Virus record (IMG/VR): IMGVR_UViG_3300022591_000052
Location: 1-28,527 of that record
Origin: a virus
Direction: 5' to 3' (one strand)
DNA length: 28,527 nt
Made by a program: the position numbers and the translations under genes. Shown in pieces: positions 6,267 through 14,198 of this stretch (position 1 is the first letter of the stretch; the number at the start of each line of letters is the position of its first letter). The notes under the pieces were generated by a model. That model was not told the origin of the DNA, did no database searches, and saw only the letters and a program-made list of their open reading frames with translations.

Positions 6267-7006
6267 TATTGAATATCGCCGACCAAAGTGAATGTGTTTG
6301 AGCCAGTGCAGATAATAGAAGCAGCGCTGTATTGTGTACGCAACTTTGTTCCTGTGCCTGTAAAGGTAGAAGTTCCATCGCCAGCAACGGTTACTTGGCC
6401 TGCGCCAATTTGCTGGATGTTGATAATTTGTCCAATGGAAAATATGGCAGATGGAATGGTTAGCGTAATTGCAGATGAGTTAGATAAGGTAACTAACTTT
6501 GCTGCATCAACTGCTACTAATGTGTAGGTTGTTCCAGTTTGAGCGTTAATACCTACGGTAATAATAGGGGCTGTACCAAAAACCAATGAGCCAGAACCTG
6601 TCTCGTCAGAGACTGCCGATGCTAGGTTGGCTGAGGTTGGTGTACCTAAGAAAGTTCCAATAGAACCAGTGATGCCGTGTACTCCACCAGGGCCAGCAGC
6701 AATATGATCCTGAGTATCGGTTAAGTCCTGAGCCACAATAACGTGGCGAACTGTTGCACCTACGTTGTGGGCTTGAGCTGATGTGCCGTTGAAGCCACGA
6801 GTAATGGTTAGGCTGGTGCCAGAGGCAGCAGTAACAAGTACTAGTTCCTCTGCGGATGTATCGTAATCAAGGGCTAGGACATAAGGGAATGACCCTGGCA
6901 ATCCCACTGGTGAAGCATTAAGAATAACCGTTGTTGCTGAACTGTTAATAGCAGAACCAACAGTGTTATCAACAGCAATCGCGGAGTAGTATCGTCTTGT
7001 TGCCAT
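6266..7006 (-). CDS. Tail fibre / tail-tip protein (246 aa)
   Basis: The N-terminal 90 residues (AINSSATTVILNASPVGLP, ELVLVTAASGTSLTITRGFNG) resemble a small beta domain that also occurs near the start of the next upstream gene product (TATTFVVADGTVLTRG...), suggesting a shared attachment fold. Next come QDHIAAGPGGVHGI and FLGTPTSANLASAVSDETG, a segment common in phage fibres. The C-terminal 90 residues (LTIPSAIFSIGQIINIQQIG...TFTLVGD) form a beta-rich knob. GAGGA stands 7 bases before the ATG. The protein probably links the tail tube to the glycine-rich adhesin encoded directly after it. Confidence 0.85.
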   Translation of the reverse strand: MATRRYYSAIAVDNTVGSAINSSATTVILNASPVGLPGSFPYVLALDYDTSAEELVLVTAASGTSLTITRGFNGTSAQAHNVGATVRHVIVAQDLTDTQDHIAAGPGGVHGITGSIGTFLGTPTSANLASAVSDETGSGSLVFGTAPIITVGINAQTGTTYTLVAVDAAKLVTLSNSSAITLTIPSAIFSIGQIINIQQIGAGQVTVAGDGTSTFTGTGTKLRTQYSAASIICTGSNTFTLVGDIQ

Positions 7007-7015
7007 AGGTTATCC

Positions 7016-7906
7016 TCAGCTTGTGTAGTGGGTACGGGGTGGATATTGCTCTTGCAAACGGCGTACTTCGACAAGTAGACGTTGCTGGTACATCTGTTGT
7101 AAGACTCGGCCAATGTTTGTTGCAGAGCCGATTGGATCATTGCCTTGCTGTGCATCTGCTTCAGCAGTAGCAGCAGGTACACGGCCCATGTCAAGATACA
7201 TAGCGGTACGGTAAGCCGCACCAAGGATAATTACTTCACGGGCTGAATCAGATAGACCCGTCATAGAAAAGTCATCAGTATCATATTGAAGCGGTGTTGG
7301 CTTCTTTGTATATGTTACCTGAATAGTACGACCAGGGATAATACCTTCACGGATGGAAATGGTCTTGCCAGTATTCCATGTGGTTGGGTTAGCCATGCGG
7401 TCAATACGATAGTGGCGAACTGGTAGCCATTCACGAGATGGTCCAATGGTACGCCATGAGATGCCAAGAACATCCACTGCTTCTTGTGGAAGTGGGTAAG
7501 TAGTTACCGCAGCTTGGAAGGTGAACGTGGTGTAGTACGTTCCGAATAAATCTGGGTACACCCCGTCTATGGCAAGGTTGAGGTTACGGCGGATGACAGA
7601 TCGCGGAAAGGAGGGCGTGATTGTCACACGAGTACCAGCAGTATGAGTGGTGGCTACTGTGTCTCGAAAGCCTCTGCCATAGGCGGGGATAGTTGCCGTA
7701 TTAGTTGTACGGTCAAACTTGTCTACCCAAATAAGTTCATCGTCAATTTCGACCAAGCCTCTAGTAAGAACCGTTCCATCGGCAACAACAAAGGTTGTCG
7801 CAGTTGCGCTTAGCGCCGATGTAAGAAAAGTGGCTTGGTCTTGACGATTGGTGTAACCAGTCAGCGCAAGGCTTGTCTCGTTAATTAAATCAATAAATGC
7901 CGTCAC
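7016..7906 (-). CDS. Tail-tube A-like / head-tail adaptor protein (296 aa), GTG start
   Basis: The first 100 residues carry a beta domain (TATTFVVADGTVLTRGLVEIDDELIWVD) ending in GRGFRDTVATTHTAGTRVTI. The centre (RSVIRRNLNLAIDGVYPDLFGTYYTTFTFQ...TYPLPQEAVDVLGI) and the helical C-terminus (SDSAREVIILGAAYRTAMYLDM...IGRVLQQMYQQRLLVEVRRL) resemble adaptor or tail-tube A proteins that dock to the portal. It is placed before a large beta-propeller-like protein, the usual order for a podovirus tail-tube A/B pair. The GTG start overlaps the preceding TGA by 3 bases (GTGA). The assignment rests on layout and general features; no exact family is claimed. Confidence 0.72.
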   Translation of the reverse strand: MTAFIDLINETSLALTGYTNRQDQATFLTSALSATATTFVVADGTVLTRGLVEIDDELIWVDKFDRTTNTATIPAYGRGFRDTVATTHTAGTRVTITPSFPRSVIRRNLNLAIDGVYPDLFGTYYTTFTFQAAVTTYPLPQEAVDVLGISWRTIGPSREWLPVRHYRIDRMANPTTWNTGKTISIREGIIPGRTIQVTYTKKPTPLQYDTDDFSMTGLSDSAREVIILGAAYRTAMYLDMGRVPAATAEADAQQGNDPIGSATNIGRVLQQMYQQRLLVEVRRLQEQYPPRTHYTS

Positions 7907-8178
7907 GATGAAATCCTCGATGCTGCTTCAGCCTCACCTAAGCCAGTGGTTCCAGCTAAGGCATTAAAGGCGCCTGGTGTGTCATAATAATAATTTTTGC
8001 CGCCATTGCGGTAAGCATAAATCTGGTTAAGGGCATCAATGCCTCGGCTGTACCTTTTACCTGTAACGTTAAACGCCCAGATCTGTGCTGCTCCATTGAA
8101 GTCGTATTGAGGTACACCATTAAGGATGGTGCCTGCCAATCTATTCAGATGGTATACCGTTGTTAAACTAGTAGCCAT
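7903..8178 (-). CDS. Small virion-associated protein (91 aa), function unknown
   Basis: The 91-aa sequence has an aromatic middle (QIWAFNVTGKRYSRGIDALN and YAYRNGGKNYYYDT) and ends in NALAGTTGLGEAEAASRISS. AGTTGL...AA tails like this are known to me from several phage tail and fibre proteins. It sits just before the adaptor-like gene and overlaps its start. GGGAAAGGG lies 6 bases before the ATG. A structural role is likely from position only. Confidence 0.75.
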   Translation of the reverse strand: MATSLTTVYHLNRLAGTILNGVPQYDFNGAAQIWAFNVTGKRYSRGIDALNQIYAYRNGGKNYYYDTPGAFNALAGTTGLGEAEAASRISS

Positions 8179-8203
8179 AGATACCCTTTCCCTAGAAAAT
8201 TAC

Positions 8204-8326
8204 TTACTTGTTCTTTGTTCCGCCAACGCCTTCATACTCTCCGTATGGAGACTTAGTTGGCTTGCCTGTCAACTTATCAGGTGTACCACCGACTGCATTC
8301 TTATTGCATCCGCACTGTACGCACAT
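8204..8326 (-). CDS. 40-aa Cys-containing mini-protein
   Basis: The ORF reads MCVQCGCNKNAVGGTPDKLT then GKPTKSPYGEYEGVGGTKNK. The N-terminal C-x2-C-x-C could bind a metal; the rest looks disordered and basic. AAAGGAAAG is 5 bases upstream of the ATG, and the gene lies in the gap between two coupled mini-genes and the 91-aa gene. MCxxCGC mini-proteins are frequent in actinophage structural operons. No function is known to me. Confidence 0.72.
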   Translation of the reverse strand: MCVQCGCNKNAVGGTPDKLTGKPTKSPYGEYEGVGGTKNK

Positions 8327-8328
8327 AG

Positions 8329-8508
8329 TTACTTTCCTTTCTTAGCTGGTAGGACTTTCTTCAAATTTGGATTGGCTTTTTTTGCAGCAGGTGAAGCCTT
8401 GCGAGTGGCTGATGCCAGGATTGCTCCAGCACGTTCCATTGGAATACCCTGCTTCTTAGCAATACTGGATTGCGCCTTTGCGAATCCCATACCTTTTTTC
8501 GCTGCCAT
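8329..8508 (-). CDS. Lys/Ala-rich 59-aa protein
   Basis: This basic helical protein starts MAAKKGMGFAKAQSSIAKKQ and continues GIPMERAGAILASATRKASP, ending in NPNLKKVLPAKKGK. The pattern AQ..IA...G...E.A.AILA..TR.AS..A...NP.L..V is one I know from very small proteins encoded in phage head/tail regions. It may bind DNA or stabilise the capsid. Its ATG overlaps the preceding TAA (TAATG) and has AAGAAGG upstream. Confidence 0.75.
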   Translation of the reverse strand: MAAKKGMGFAKAQSSIAKKQGIPMERAGAILASATRKASPAAKKANPNLKKVLPAKKGK

Positions 8509-8630
8509 TACTTTGCCTTCTTCTTCAAGATAGCCATGCCCTTTTTAAGTTCACGGGCTTTTTCAGCCTTTGGTTCTGCCTTTTCGGCTGCGGCGTAAGC
8601 CTTTGCCTTACTGATTTTCTTTGTTGCCAT
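8508..8630 (-). CDS. Lys/Ala-rich 40-aa protein
   Basis: The ORF reads MATKKISKAKAYAAAEKAEP and then KAEKARELKKGMAILKKKAK, with 14 Lys in 40 residues and few other side chains. It looks like a histone-tail-like basic helix. The ATG directly follows the TAA of the previous gene and its own TAA overlaps the next ATG, so it is coupled on both sides. Perhaps a DNA-condensing or virion-packaged peptide; this is inference from composition. Confidence 0.7.
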   Translation of the reverse strand: MATKKISKAKAYAAAEKAEPKAEKARELKKGMAILKKKAK

Positions 8631-9071
8631 TTAGGCTACCCCTGTCTCTTTCATTACCTTTGCACTTTGCTTGGTAATAGTGGATGCCGCTGGCATAGAC
8701 TCAGCATTGAATGCCGAACCTAGTTTGTCGCTTGCGGCTTTGGCTTCGTTAATAGCCTTCATTGTTGTGCCTGCTGGTTGGATGCCTTCTGATCTGGCAT
8801 CGCGGTAAGCGGCTAATTCGCCATCCCATTTCTTTGCTGACATATGCTCAGCACGGGCGGCATCTCCTGCACCTAGTTCGAGGGTGCGTATCTTGCAGCC
8901 AAAGCAGCCATCAACATAACTATCATGGTTAACATGATCCGAGATGACTTCTTCGGTTGGGAAAGCCTCAAGAGAACGGATGTCGCAACCGTCACACAGG
9001 TAGACGGAAATCCAATCAGCTTTCTCATTTAGGCCGAACTGTATTTCTTTTAGATTGTGTTTGTGAGTCAT
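8631..9071 (-). CDS. Conserved actinophage-type protein with two CxxC pairs (146 aa)
   Basis: The N-terminal half has LCDGCDIRSL and, after about 28 residues, DGCFGCKIRTLELG, two C-x2-C knuckles that probably hold one zinc. The part after the second knuckle (AEHMSAKKWDGELAAYRDAR, then SEGIQPAG) matches a motif family I know from many Mycobacterium and Gordonia phage proteins (CFGC(K/R)...W...L.AY...R..G.QP). The C-terminal 40 residues are Ala/Ser-rich. The gene overlaps the end of the glycosyltransferase gene by 47 bases; the CxxC motifs require a start in that overlap. AGGAAAG is found upstream of the ATG. Role unknown. Confidence 0.83.
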   Translation of the reverse strand: MTHKHNLKEIQFGLNEKADWISVYLCDGCDIRSLEAFPTEEVISDHVNHDSYVDGCFGCKIRTLELGAGDAARAEHMSAKKWDGELAAYRDARSEGIQPAGTTMKAINEAKAASDKLGSAFNAESMPAASTITKQSAKVMKETGVA

Positions 9072-10110
9072 TCTTCACTTTCCTAAAAAAGTCTAAGTTG
9101 CGTTGGATACGCTCAGTCTCAGGGCCATTGCCCCGAACTGCTCCCGCCGCAAAGGTTATGGCTTCGTCAATATGTCGAAGGTTGTAAGCGCTGATGCTGG
9201 CAAGGTCTGCTGCTTTCCAATCCCAGACAGCGGATTCGTAGCAGTAATGCGTGGAACGAGTACGTTCCAAAGCGTTAATAGAAGCATCTAAACACCTTTG
9301 CCATTGGTTCTTACGGTAGGCATCTACCGCAACTCCGTACCACGGCTCGCCTTCTAAGGGAAGAATTTTTACACCTTTGTCAAACCATGCAGTTGAGTCT
9401 TGCTCTAGGTTATGTGCTGACTCTCCAGCCCATCGGCAGACTGCTGCTCGTTCAACATCCCACCCATCGCAGGCTAGCTGCTTTTCCGCTGAGTCAATAA
9501 CATCTTGCCAGCGTTGGGCGAAATAATATTCTCTCGTCATGTAGGTCCACATACGAGCATCGTTAGGATTCTCTTTGACTGCCATCTTTAGCAGTCCAAG
9601 GTATTGCCCACGAGATTTGTTGTTGTCAGGCTGGTGGCTAATCTTTGCTTCAGGTATGTTCACATACCGAGCATCTCCACCTTTATACCAATAAGGTACC
9701 TCGTGGCAAGGATACTTCCAGATCCAGCCGTAGCGGGAGTGGAGTTTGTCCTTTTGCCATGTAGAGCCTGTATCAAAAGATACCCAAGCGGCGTTAGTCT
9801 CTAACGTCCACTTCTTGCGTATCTTATCGAAGAAGCCTGGTTCACAGACTTCATCCATATCTAGATATAGACAAGCTTCTGCATCTGCTGGCAATAAAGC
9901 CAGTGATGCGTTACGAGCCATATCAAATCTAAATGGGTCGAAGTGAGATTCGTAGACCGTCACTCCTAATTCTCGGAGCTTATCTACTGTACCGTCTGTA
10001 GATCCTGTATCGAGGACTACTCGGTAATCGGCATCTTTAGTTGTCTCTGCCCATCGCTCACAATGAAGTATCTCATTTTTGGCAATGGAGTATGCGACAA
10101 TCTTGGGCAT
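9025..10110 (-). CDS. Glycosyltransferase family 2 (SunS-like) with C-terminal helical repeats
   Basis: The N-terminal domain is a GT-A fold: VAYSIAKNE (5-13), VVLDTGSTDGT (31-41), FRFDMARN (60-67) and the metal-binding LDMDE at 83-87. Such enzymes transfer a sugar from a nucleotide sugar to protein, lipid or modified DNA. Residues from about 170 onwards are helical and TPR-like (PNDARMWTYMTREYYFAQRWQDVI, WRQ-type repeats), as in protein-glycosylating GTs with peptide-binding repeats. The enzyme acts in the cytoplasm; a likely target is a virion protein such as the fibres encoded nearby, or the host surface. TAGGA lies 8 bases upstream of the ATG at 10110. Its end overlaps the next gene by 47 bases. 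Confidence 0.9.
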   Translation of the reverse strand: MPKIVAYSIAKNEILHCERWAETTKDADYRVVLDTGSTDGTVDKLRELGVTVYESHFDPFRFDMARNASLALLPADAEACLYLDMDEVCEPGFFDKIRKKWTLETNAAWVSFDTGSTWQKDKLHSRYGWIWKYPCHEVPYWYKGGDARYVNIPEAKISHQPDNNKSRGQYLGLLKMAVKENPNDARMWTYMTREYYFAQRWQDVIDSAEKQLACDGWDVERAAVCRWAGESAHNLEQDSTAWFDKGVKILPLEGEPWYGVAVDAYRKNQWQRCLDASINALERTRSTHYCYESAVWDWKAADLASISAYNLRHIDEAITFAAGAVRGNGPETERIQRNLDFFRKVKNDSQTQSKRNTVRPK

Positions 10111-10127
10111 ACCGCAATCCTATCACA

Positions 10128-10484
10128 CTAGGCTGTAGGTGCGTCTGGAATTATCTGCCAGTTTAGATCAGCTTCTACCCAATGGTAGAACTTACCGTCT
10201 GTTGGATAGGGAGTTGGTGCTTCCCAGCGAAAAGCATCATTGAGTACCCACGATGGGAAAGGCTGTGGAGCGATGAACGCATCCTTTGCCTCGTCATAGG
10301 AGTAACCAATACCTGCATAGTTCTTACGGATATTTCCGTTGTAGGAAGTGCGTACACACTTTTGTCCACGGAAGTCGCCATACCATTGCTCAGGGGTTAG
10401 CCCTTCAATAGTTTCAGTTTCGTCTATACCGACAATTACTTCGGTAACGATATTGTTTGAATCGAGAAATGCGTAGTGTGCCAT
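10128..10484 (-). CDS. Conserved small virion protein of cyanophage/pelagic-phage type (118 aa)
   Basis: The sequence starts MAHYAFLDSNNIVTEVIVGI, continues with CVRTSYNGNIRKNYAGIGYS (about 43-62), YDEAKDAFI and PFPSWVLN, and ends with repeats of W/P/D. I recognise this pattern from a widespread protein of marine and freshwater phages in which RKNYAGIGY and FI.P.P...W are conserved; it is usually found beside tail-fibre genes. Its biochemical role is not known. The ATG overlaps the stop of the glycine-rich gene (TAATG). Confidence 0.85.
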   Translation of the reverse strand: MAHYAFLDSNNIVTEVIVGIDETETIEGLTPEQWYGDFRGQKCVRTSYNGNIRKNYAGIGYSYDEAKDAFIAPQPFPSWVLNDAFRWEAPTPYPTDGKFYHWVEADLNWQIIPDAPTA

Positions 10485-11431
10485 TAGATTGTCACCGTTC
10501 CTGTTCCTGCTGTAAAGGTATACACTTTGTATCCTGTTGGTGTAGTTTTAGTATAAGTAAGTCCAGCGCCAATAGAGGTTAAATCTGCATAAGTGTTTGC
10601 GTAGCGAATAACTACTATTCCTGAGCCGCCAGTAGCACCATAGCCACCACCACCTACGCCACCTCCACACACGCCACCGCCTGTATTTGCGGTTCCTGCG
10701 GTATTTACAGCACCACCTCCATAAGAGGCAGAGCCATTTCCTCTGTCGGAGGCACCAGCGCCACCACCAGCATATTGAGTAGATGTTCCAGAGATAGAAC
10801 AAGAAATTCCAATTCCGCCTACTCCACCGCCACCACTTGAACCGTTGCCACCAACGCCGCCTGCTCCACCACCGCCACCTGCAGAAGCATAACTTGCAAA
10901 GTCGGTTGCGGAACTACCACCACGATAACCTTGGTTTGTTGTTCCAGCACCGTAAGGACCTAAATCTCTACCTCCGCCACCGCCTGAACCACCAGTGCCT
11001 CCAGTATTTGTATATTGAGAACCATAGCCACCACCAAGTGATGTTACTGTAGAAAATACAGAGTTATTTCCACTAGTTGCTAATGCTCCACCAGCGCCTA
11101 CTGTTACAGTAAATGATGAAACTACGGTAAGGGCTGACTCTAATGTTCCTCCGCCGCCAGTTGCAGTTACAGTTGAACGAAGTCCACCAGCACCACCAGC
11201 ACCAGTTCTATCACCAACATAAGAACCTCCACCGCCAGCAATTACAAGATAATCTAAAGTTAAACTTGGAGCAGTTGCTCCAGCAGCAGTCCATACTCCA
11301 GCAGCATTCCAAGTGAGCATCTGCCCAAGAGTTGTATCGTAATACATCATTCCTGTAAATGGTGAAGCAGGGCGATTGGCTGTTGTGCCAATGCCAAAAC
11401 CTGACTTAGATAAATCTCTAGAGCGTGTCAT
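10484..11431 (-). CDS. Glycine-rich adhesin-like tail protein with fibre-anchor N-terminus
   Basis: Residues 1-55 resemble a fibre attachment segment (SGFGIGTTANRPASPFTGMM, then YYDTTLGQMLTWN...GVW). From about 60 (LDYLVIAGGGG) to 285 the protein is Gly-rich with GGGGG runs separated by Ser/Thr/Asn/Tyr loops. It closes with GAGLTYTKTTPTGYKVYTFT, then AGTGTVTI, the same C-terminal module as in the protein at 6266-5463. Glycine-rich sheets of this sort present host-binding loops in known phage adhesins. GGAGGA plus TAA stand right before the ATG (stop and start adjacent). Probably a receptor-binding protein or an exchangeable tip. Confidence 0.87.
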   Translation of the reverse strand: MTRSRDLSKSGFGIGTTANRPASPFTGMMYYDTTLGQMLTWNAAGVWTAAGATAPSLTLDYLVIAGGGGSYVGDRTGAGGAGGLRSTVTATGGGGTLESALTVVSSFTVTVGAGGALATSGNNSVFSTVTSLGGGYGSQYTNTGGTGGSGGGGGRDLGPYGAGTTNQGYRGGSSATDFASYASAGGGGGAGGVGGNGSSGGGGVGGIGISCSISGTSTQYAGGGAGASDRGNGSASYGGGAVNTAGTANTGGGVCGGGVGGGGYGATGGSGIVVIRYANTYADLTSIGAGLTYTKTTPTGYKVYTFTAGTGTVTI

Positions 11432-12355
11432 TTATCCTCCAACTTGAGAGCGTGTATAGCGAACAATAATAATTCCCGAGCCACCACTACCACCTGATGA
11501 TACAAGTGAGTTTGTTCCTCCGCCGCCTCCACCAGTATTTACAGTACCAGAAGTGCTTTGCCCACCACCGCCGCCCAAGCCACCACCGCTTGAATTAACT
11601 GCACCACCACCGCCTGCGTAGTAGTAATGACTGCTAGAAAGTTGTCCAGTAGAAGTCGCTGCACCCATTGTATCAATAAAAGCATATGGTCCAGCAGACC
11701 CACCAACAGTTGTATTGTAAGTTGCGCCATTTCCTCCAGCACCGCCAGAGCCACCACCACCAACACCATTTTGTCCTACTGCCCCGGCGCCACCACCGCC
11801 ACCGTTGTAAACGCCACCACCATTATTACCTTGGCCAGCAGTTCCATTACCAACAGTAGAAATACCACCGCCACCACCAGAACCGCCATTGCCTCCTGGC
11901 TCCCAGCCAAATGTTGCACCTACTGCTTGTCCATTGCCGCCACCAACTGCTGCAGTTAAAGAACCAAGTTGTGAATTAACGCCATTAGTTGAAGAACGGG
12001 AATTGTAAATTGCTCCAACTCCACCTGCGCCTACTGTAGCGGCATATGTTCCAGCCGTCATAGTTTGAGAAGCATAACCGACTAAACCGCCAGCGCCACC
12101 ACCTGCTGCACCAACACCATTGTTAGCACCACCACCACCACCGCCGGCAACAGTAAGAATATCCATTGTAACTGAGCCGCCAGAAACAACTAAGTTAGAA
12201 GTTACAGTAAATGCTCGATAATAATATGTTGCATCTGAATACAAAGTTCCGCCTGTAACAGATGGAGTAAAAGACGGATTGCCTGCCAACATATCACTAT
12301 ATCGAGCAAGGGATTTGAATCCGCCTGCGTTAGACATTTTGAATATTTCGGTCAT
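11432..12355 (-). CDS. Glycine-rich adhesin-like tail protein (307 aa)
   Basis: A short N-terminal domain (about 1-60, FKMSNAGGFKSLARYSDMLA and later DATYYYRAFTVTSN) is followed by MDILTVAGGGGGG and a long Gly-rich section to the end (GGSGGSGIIIVRYT). It shares the (I/L)(T/V)(V/I)AGGGGG entry strand and the SG(I)I(I/V)V(R)Y exit strand with the two other glycine-rich proteins, but lacks their LTYT...GYKVY tail. The ATG at 12355 overlaps the previous stop (TAATG); a second ATG six codons on is possible. Likely part of the host-recognition apparatus. Confidence 0.85.
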   Translation of the reverse strand: MTEIFKMSNAGGFKSLARYSDMLAGNPSFTPSVTGGTLYSDATYYYRAFTVTSNLVVSGGSVTMDILTVAGGGGGGANNGVGAAGGGAGGLVGYASQTMTAGTYAATVGAGGVGAIYNSRSSTNGVNSQLGSLTAAVGGGNGQAVGATFGWEPGGNGGSGGGGGISTVGNGTAGQGNNGGGVYNGGGGGAGAVGQNGVGGGGSGGAGGNGATYNTTVGGSAGPYAFIDTMGAATSTGQLSSSHYYYAGGGGAVNSSGGGLGGGGGQSTSGTVNTGGGGGGTNSLVSSGGSGGSGIIIVRYTRSQVGG

Positions 12356-12660
12356 TAGGCTATTTCTACCCCACTGATGGAGAAGTTAATTGTAGTAGCA
12401 GAAGCGCCGCCAGTAATAGTATTTGTGGCTACAAGCACTTGCTTCATAGGAATAACTGTTGTGTCATAAGCGCCAACTGTAACCGTTGTAGCAATGTTAG
12501 TTCCTGCTAATCCAAGCGTAAAAGTGCCAGAAGAGGCAGCAGTATTAACTACCATAACCTCAGTCACTACAGTAGTAGTTGCCGATGGAACAGTATACAA
12601 AGTAGTTCCAGTGCTTGTTGATGCGGCTCCACGAAAGAGAACCTTTGAAGTTGTAGCCAT
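12355..12660 (-). CDS. Small beta-rich virion protein (101 aa)
   Basis: The protein is nearly all beta-prone and low in charge: MATTSKVLFRGAASTSTGTT, then LYTVPSATTTVVTEVMVVNT, ending TINFSISGVEIA. TLYTVPA.TTTVVT followed by AA..GTF(T/N)L is a pattern I know from small decoration or fibre-associated proteins in phage tail regions. It lies between a collagen-like fibre and a glycine-rich adhesin. Start codon ATG at 12660, 18 bases after the fibre stop, with GAAAG upstream. Confidence 0.8.
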   Translation of the reverse strand: MATTSKVLFRGAASTSTGTTLYTVPSATTTVVTEVMVVNTAASSGTFTLGLAGTNIATTVTVGAYDTTVIPMKQVLVATNTITGGASATTINFSISGVEIA

Positions 12661-12678
12661 TAGTTACTACGCTTTCTA

Positions 12679-13842
12679 TTAGTAGGATTGCATTATTTGA
12701 GAAACGGTTGCGCTTTGAGCAATAGCATCAGACTGCGCTATGGAATAAGTATTGGAAATATTGAATGATCCGACAGACACAACGGTTGCAATATCTCCAG
12801 CAGTAAGCGCTGTTAAACCTGTAATGGTTGTACCAGTTGTTGCTGCATAATCTACACCGCGCTCAAGTAATACACCGTTGATGTACACCATTTCAGCGCC
12901 TACTGTATAAGAAAGGCTGACTGTAAAATCATCAGTTCCTGATAAAGATGTTTCTCCACCAGTTGCTGCTTTGCGCCATTGAGTCATAGTCGCAGCGCCA
13001 GCTGCTCCCGTAGCACCCGTTGCGCCTGTGTTACCTGTGGCGCCAGTAGAGCCAGCAGATCCTGTTGGACCAGTAGCTCCCGTTGAGCCATTAGTACCAG
13101 CGGTTCCTGTTGCACCTGTCGGTCCAGTAGCACCAGTGTTACCCGTTGCTCCCGTAGAACCAGTAGCACCTGTAGCACCAGTTGCACCGTTAGTTCCAGC
13201 TGAACCAGTAGGTCCAGTAGCACCCGTACTGCCTGCTCCAGTGGCTCCTGTAGCCCCTGTGGCGCCCGTAGGGCCTGTAACGCCCACATTACCAGCAACG
13301 GCGAAAGCCCATGAAGAGAATGTTCCGCTACCGCCTACGGTATCTGCGTTGATAATGAAAGTTCCGCCGCCAACATAACTGACAGGACCTTCAATGTAAT
13401 TGGCTGGAGTAGTTGGATAAATTGCCCTAACTCGTTGACCAGCAACAAATGCTCCAGAATCAGCGACAAGGGTAAAGGTTTTAATGCCAGTACCGATAGT
13501 GACTGACGATGTGGAAGTTATTCCTGAGTAGCCCGTTCCAGTAGCGCCAGTAGAACCAGTGGCTCCTGTGGAGCCTGTGGTACCCGTAGATCCTGTTATT
13601 CCTGCAGGCCCTGTTGAACCTGTTTGCCCTTGTGAACCAGTAGGACCAGTAATGCCAGTACTACCAGTGGAACCAGTAGCACCCGTAGAACCTTGTGGAC
13701 CAACTGCACCTTGCACTCCTTGAATACCTTGTGGACCTACTGGCCCAAGTTCGATAATTTGTGGTTGAACTGAACCAACATTGTAAACGTTGGTGGTGAC
13801 TGGAATTTCAACAGTCGAAATAGAATTGACGGTAACGGCCAT
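12679..13842 (-). CDS. Collagen-like tail fibre protein (387 aa)
   Basis: There are two Gly-X-Y blocks, about residues 33-105 ([20 protein letters not shown] onward) and 195-287 ([13 protein letters not shown] and similar), rich in GATG, GSTG and GPTG. They should form triple helices as in collagen-like phage fibres. Between them is a beta domain (about 106-190, [20 protein letters not shown], ...[20 protein letters not shown]). The C-terminal 100 residues carry [20 protein letters not shown] and later [15 protein letters not shown], a known fibre-tip-like fold. The TAATG overlap couples it to the gene before. Trimeric fibre, probably host-contacting. Repeat number is likely variable between relatives. 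Confidence 0.92.
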   Translation of the reverse strand: MAVTVNSISTVEIPVTTNVYNVGSVQPQIIELGPVGPQGIQGVQGAVGPQGSTGATGSTGSTGITGPTGSQGQTGSTGPAGITGSTGTTGSTGATGSTGATGTGYSGITSTSSVTIGTGIKTFTLVADSGAFVAGQRVRAIYPTTPANYIEGPVSYVGGGTFIINADTVGGSGTFSSWAFAVAGNVGVTGPTGATGATGATGAGSTGATGPTGSAGTNGATGATGATGSTGATGNTGATGPTGATGTAGTNGSTGATGPTGSAGSTGATGNTGATGATGAAGAATMTQWRKAATGGETSLSGTDDFTVSLSYTVGAEMVYINGVLLERGVDYAATTGTTITGLTALTAGDIATVVSVGSFNISNTYSIAQSDAIAQSATVSQIMQSY

Positions 13843-14189
13843 TATTGCACCACGCTAGCGGTTACAACAAATGCTCCTTGCAGGATTTGGTAAACATTAC
13901 TTGATGGGTCAGTAAGGTTCAAAGCGTAGTTATAGTTACCTGCTGGCAGGTTTGCTGCCGATGTTTGTGTAGCAGTTAAGCCCATGTTAATCTGACCAAG
14001 CGCTGCTGAAATTGTAATCTTACCATTAGCTGTAGATAATTCTACAACAAGGTTATTGCTAATATCTCGAACCTGCATATCGGCGCTATAGCCTGTGAGG
14101 TTAACAGGAAGGTTGTCTATCTTCCATACGGGAGCAAGCGCAAAGGTAGTACCGTTATAGACGGTGATGTTGTAACGACCTGGATTCAC
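13842..14189 (-). CDS. Ig-like / BppU-N-like fibre-attachment protein (115 aa), GTG start
   Basis: The sequence follows a pattern common in phage proteins: an opening strand ([18 protein letters not shown]), then [38 protein letters not shown] and a closing [20 protein letters not shown] with QGAFVV. This is a compact beta sandwich like the N-terminal domains of baseplate/fibre proteins. It probably connects the collagen-like fibre, whose start overlaps its stop, to the virion. The GTG start has AAGGGAGAG four bases upstream, inside the spacing from the previous gene. Confidence 0.8.
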   Translation of the reverse strand: MNPGRYNITVYNGTTFALAPVWKIDNLPVNLTGYSADMQVRDISNNLVVELSTANGKITISAALGQINMGLTATQTSAANLPAGNYNYALNLTDPSSNVYQILQGAFVVTASVVQ

Positions 14190-14198
14190 GTCTCTCCC

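Noticed and set aside
10548-10802. Trp/Arg-rich 84-codon ORF on the minus strand
   Set aside because: It is a frame-shifted shadow of the glycine codons in the adhesin gene (GGT/GGA read as TGG/GTG).
13028-13378. Plus-strand ORF of 116 codons rich in Pro-Val-Ala
   Set aside because: It is the antisense shadow of the collagen-like repeats: Gly-X-Y codons read backwards give Pro/Val/Ala. No ribosome site.
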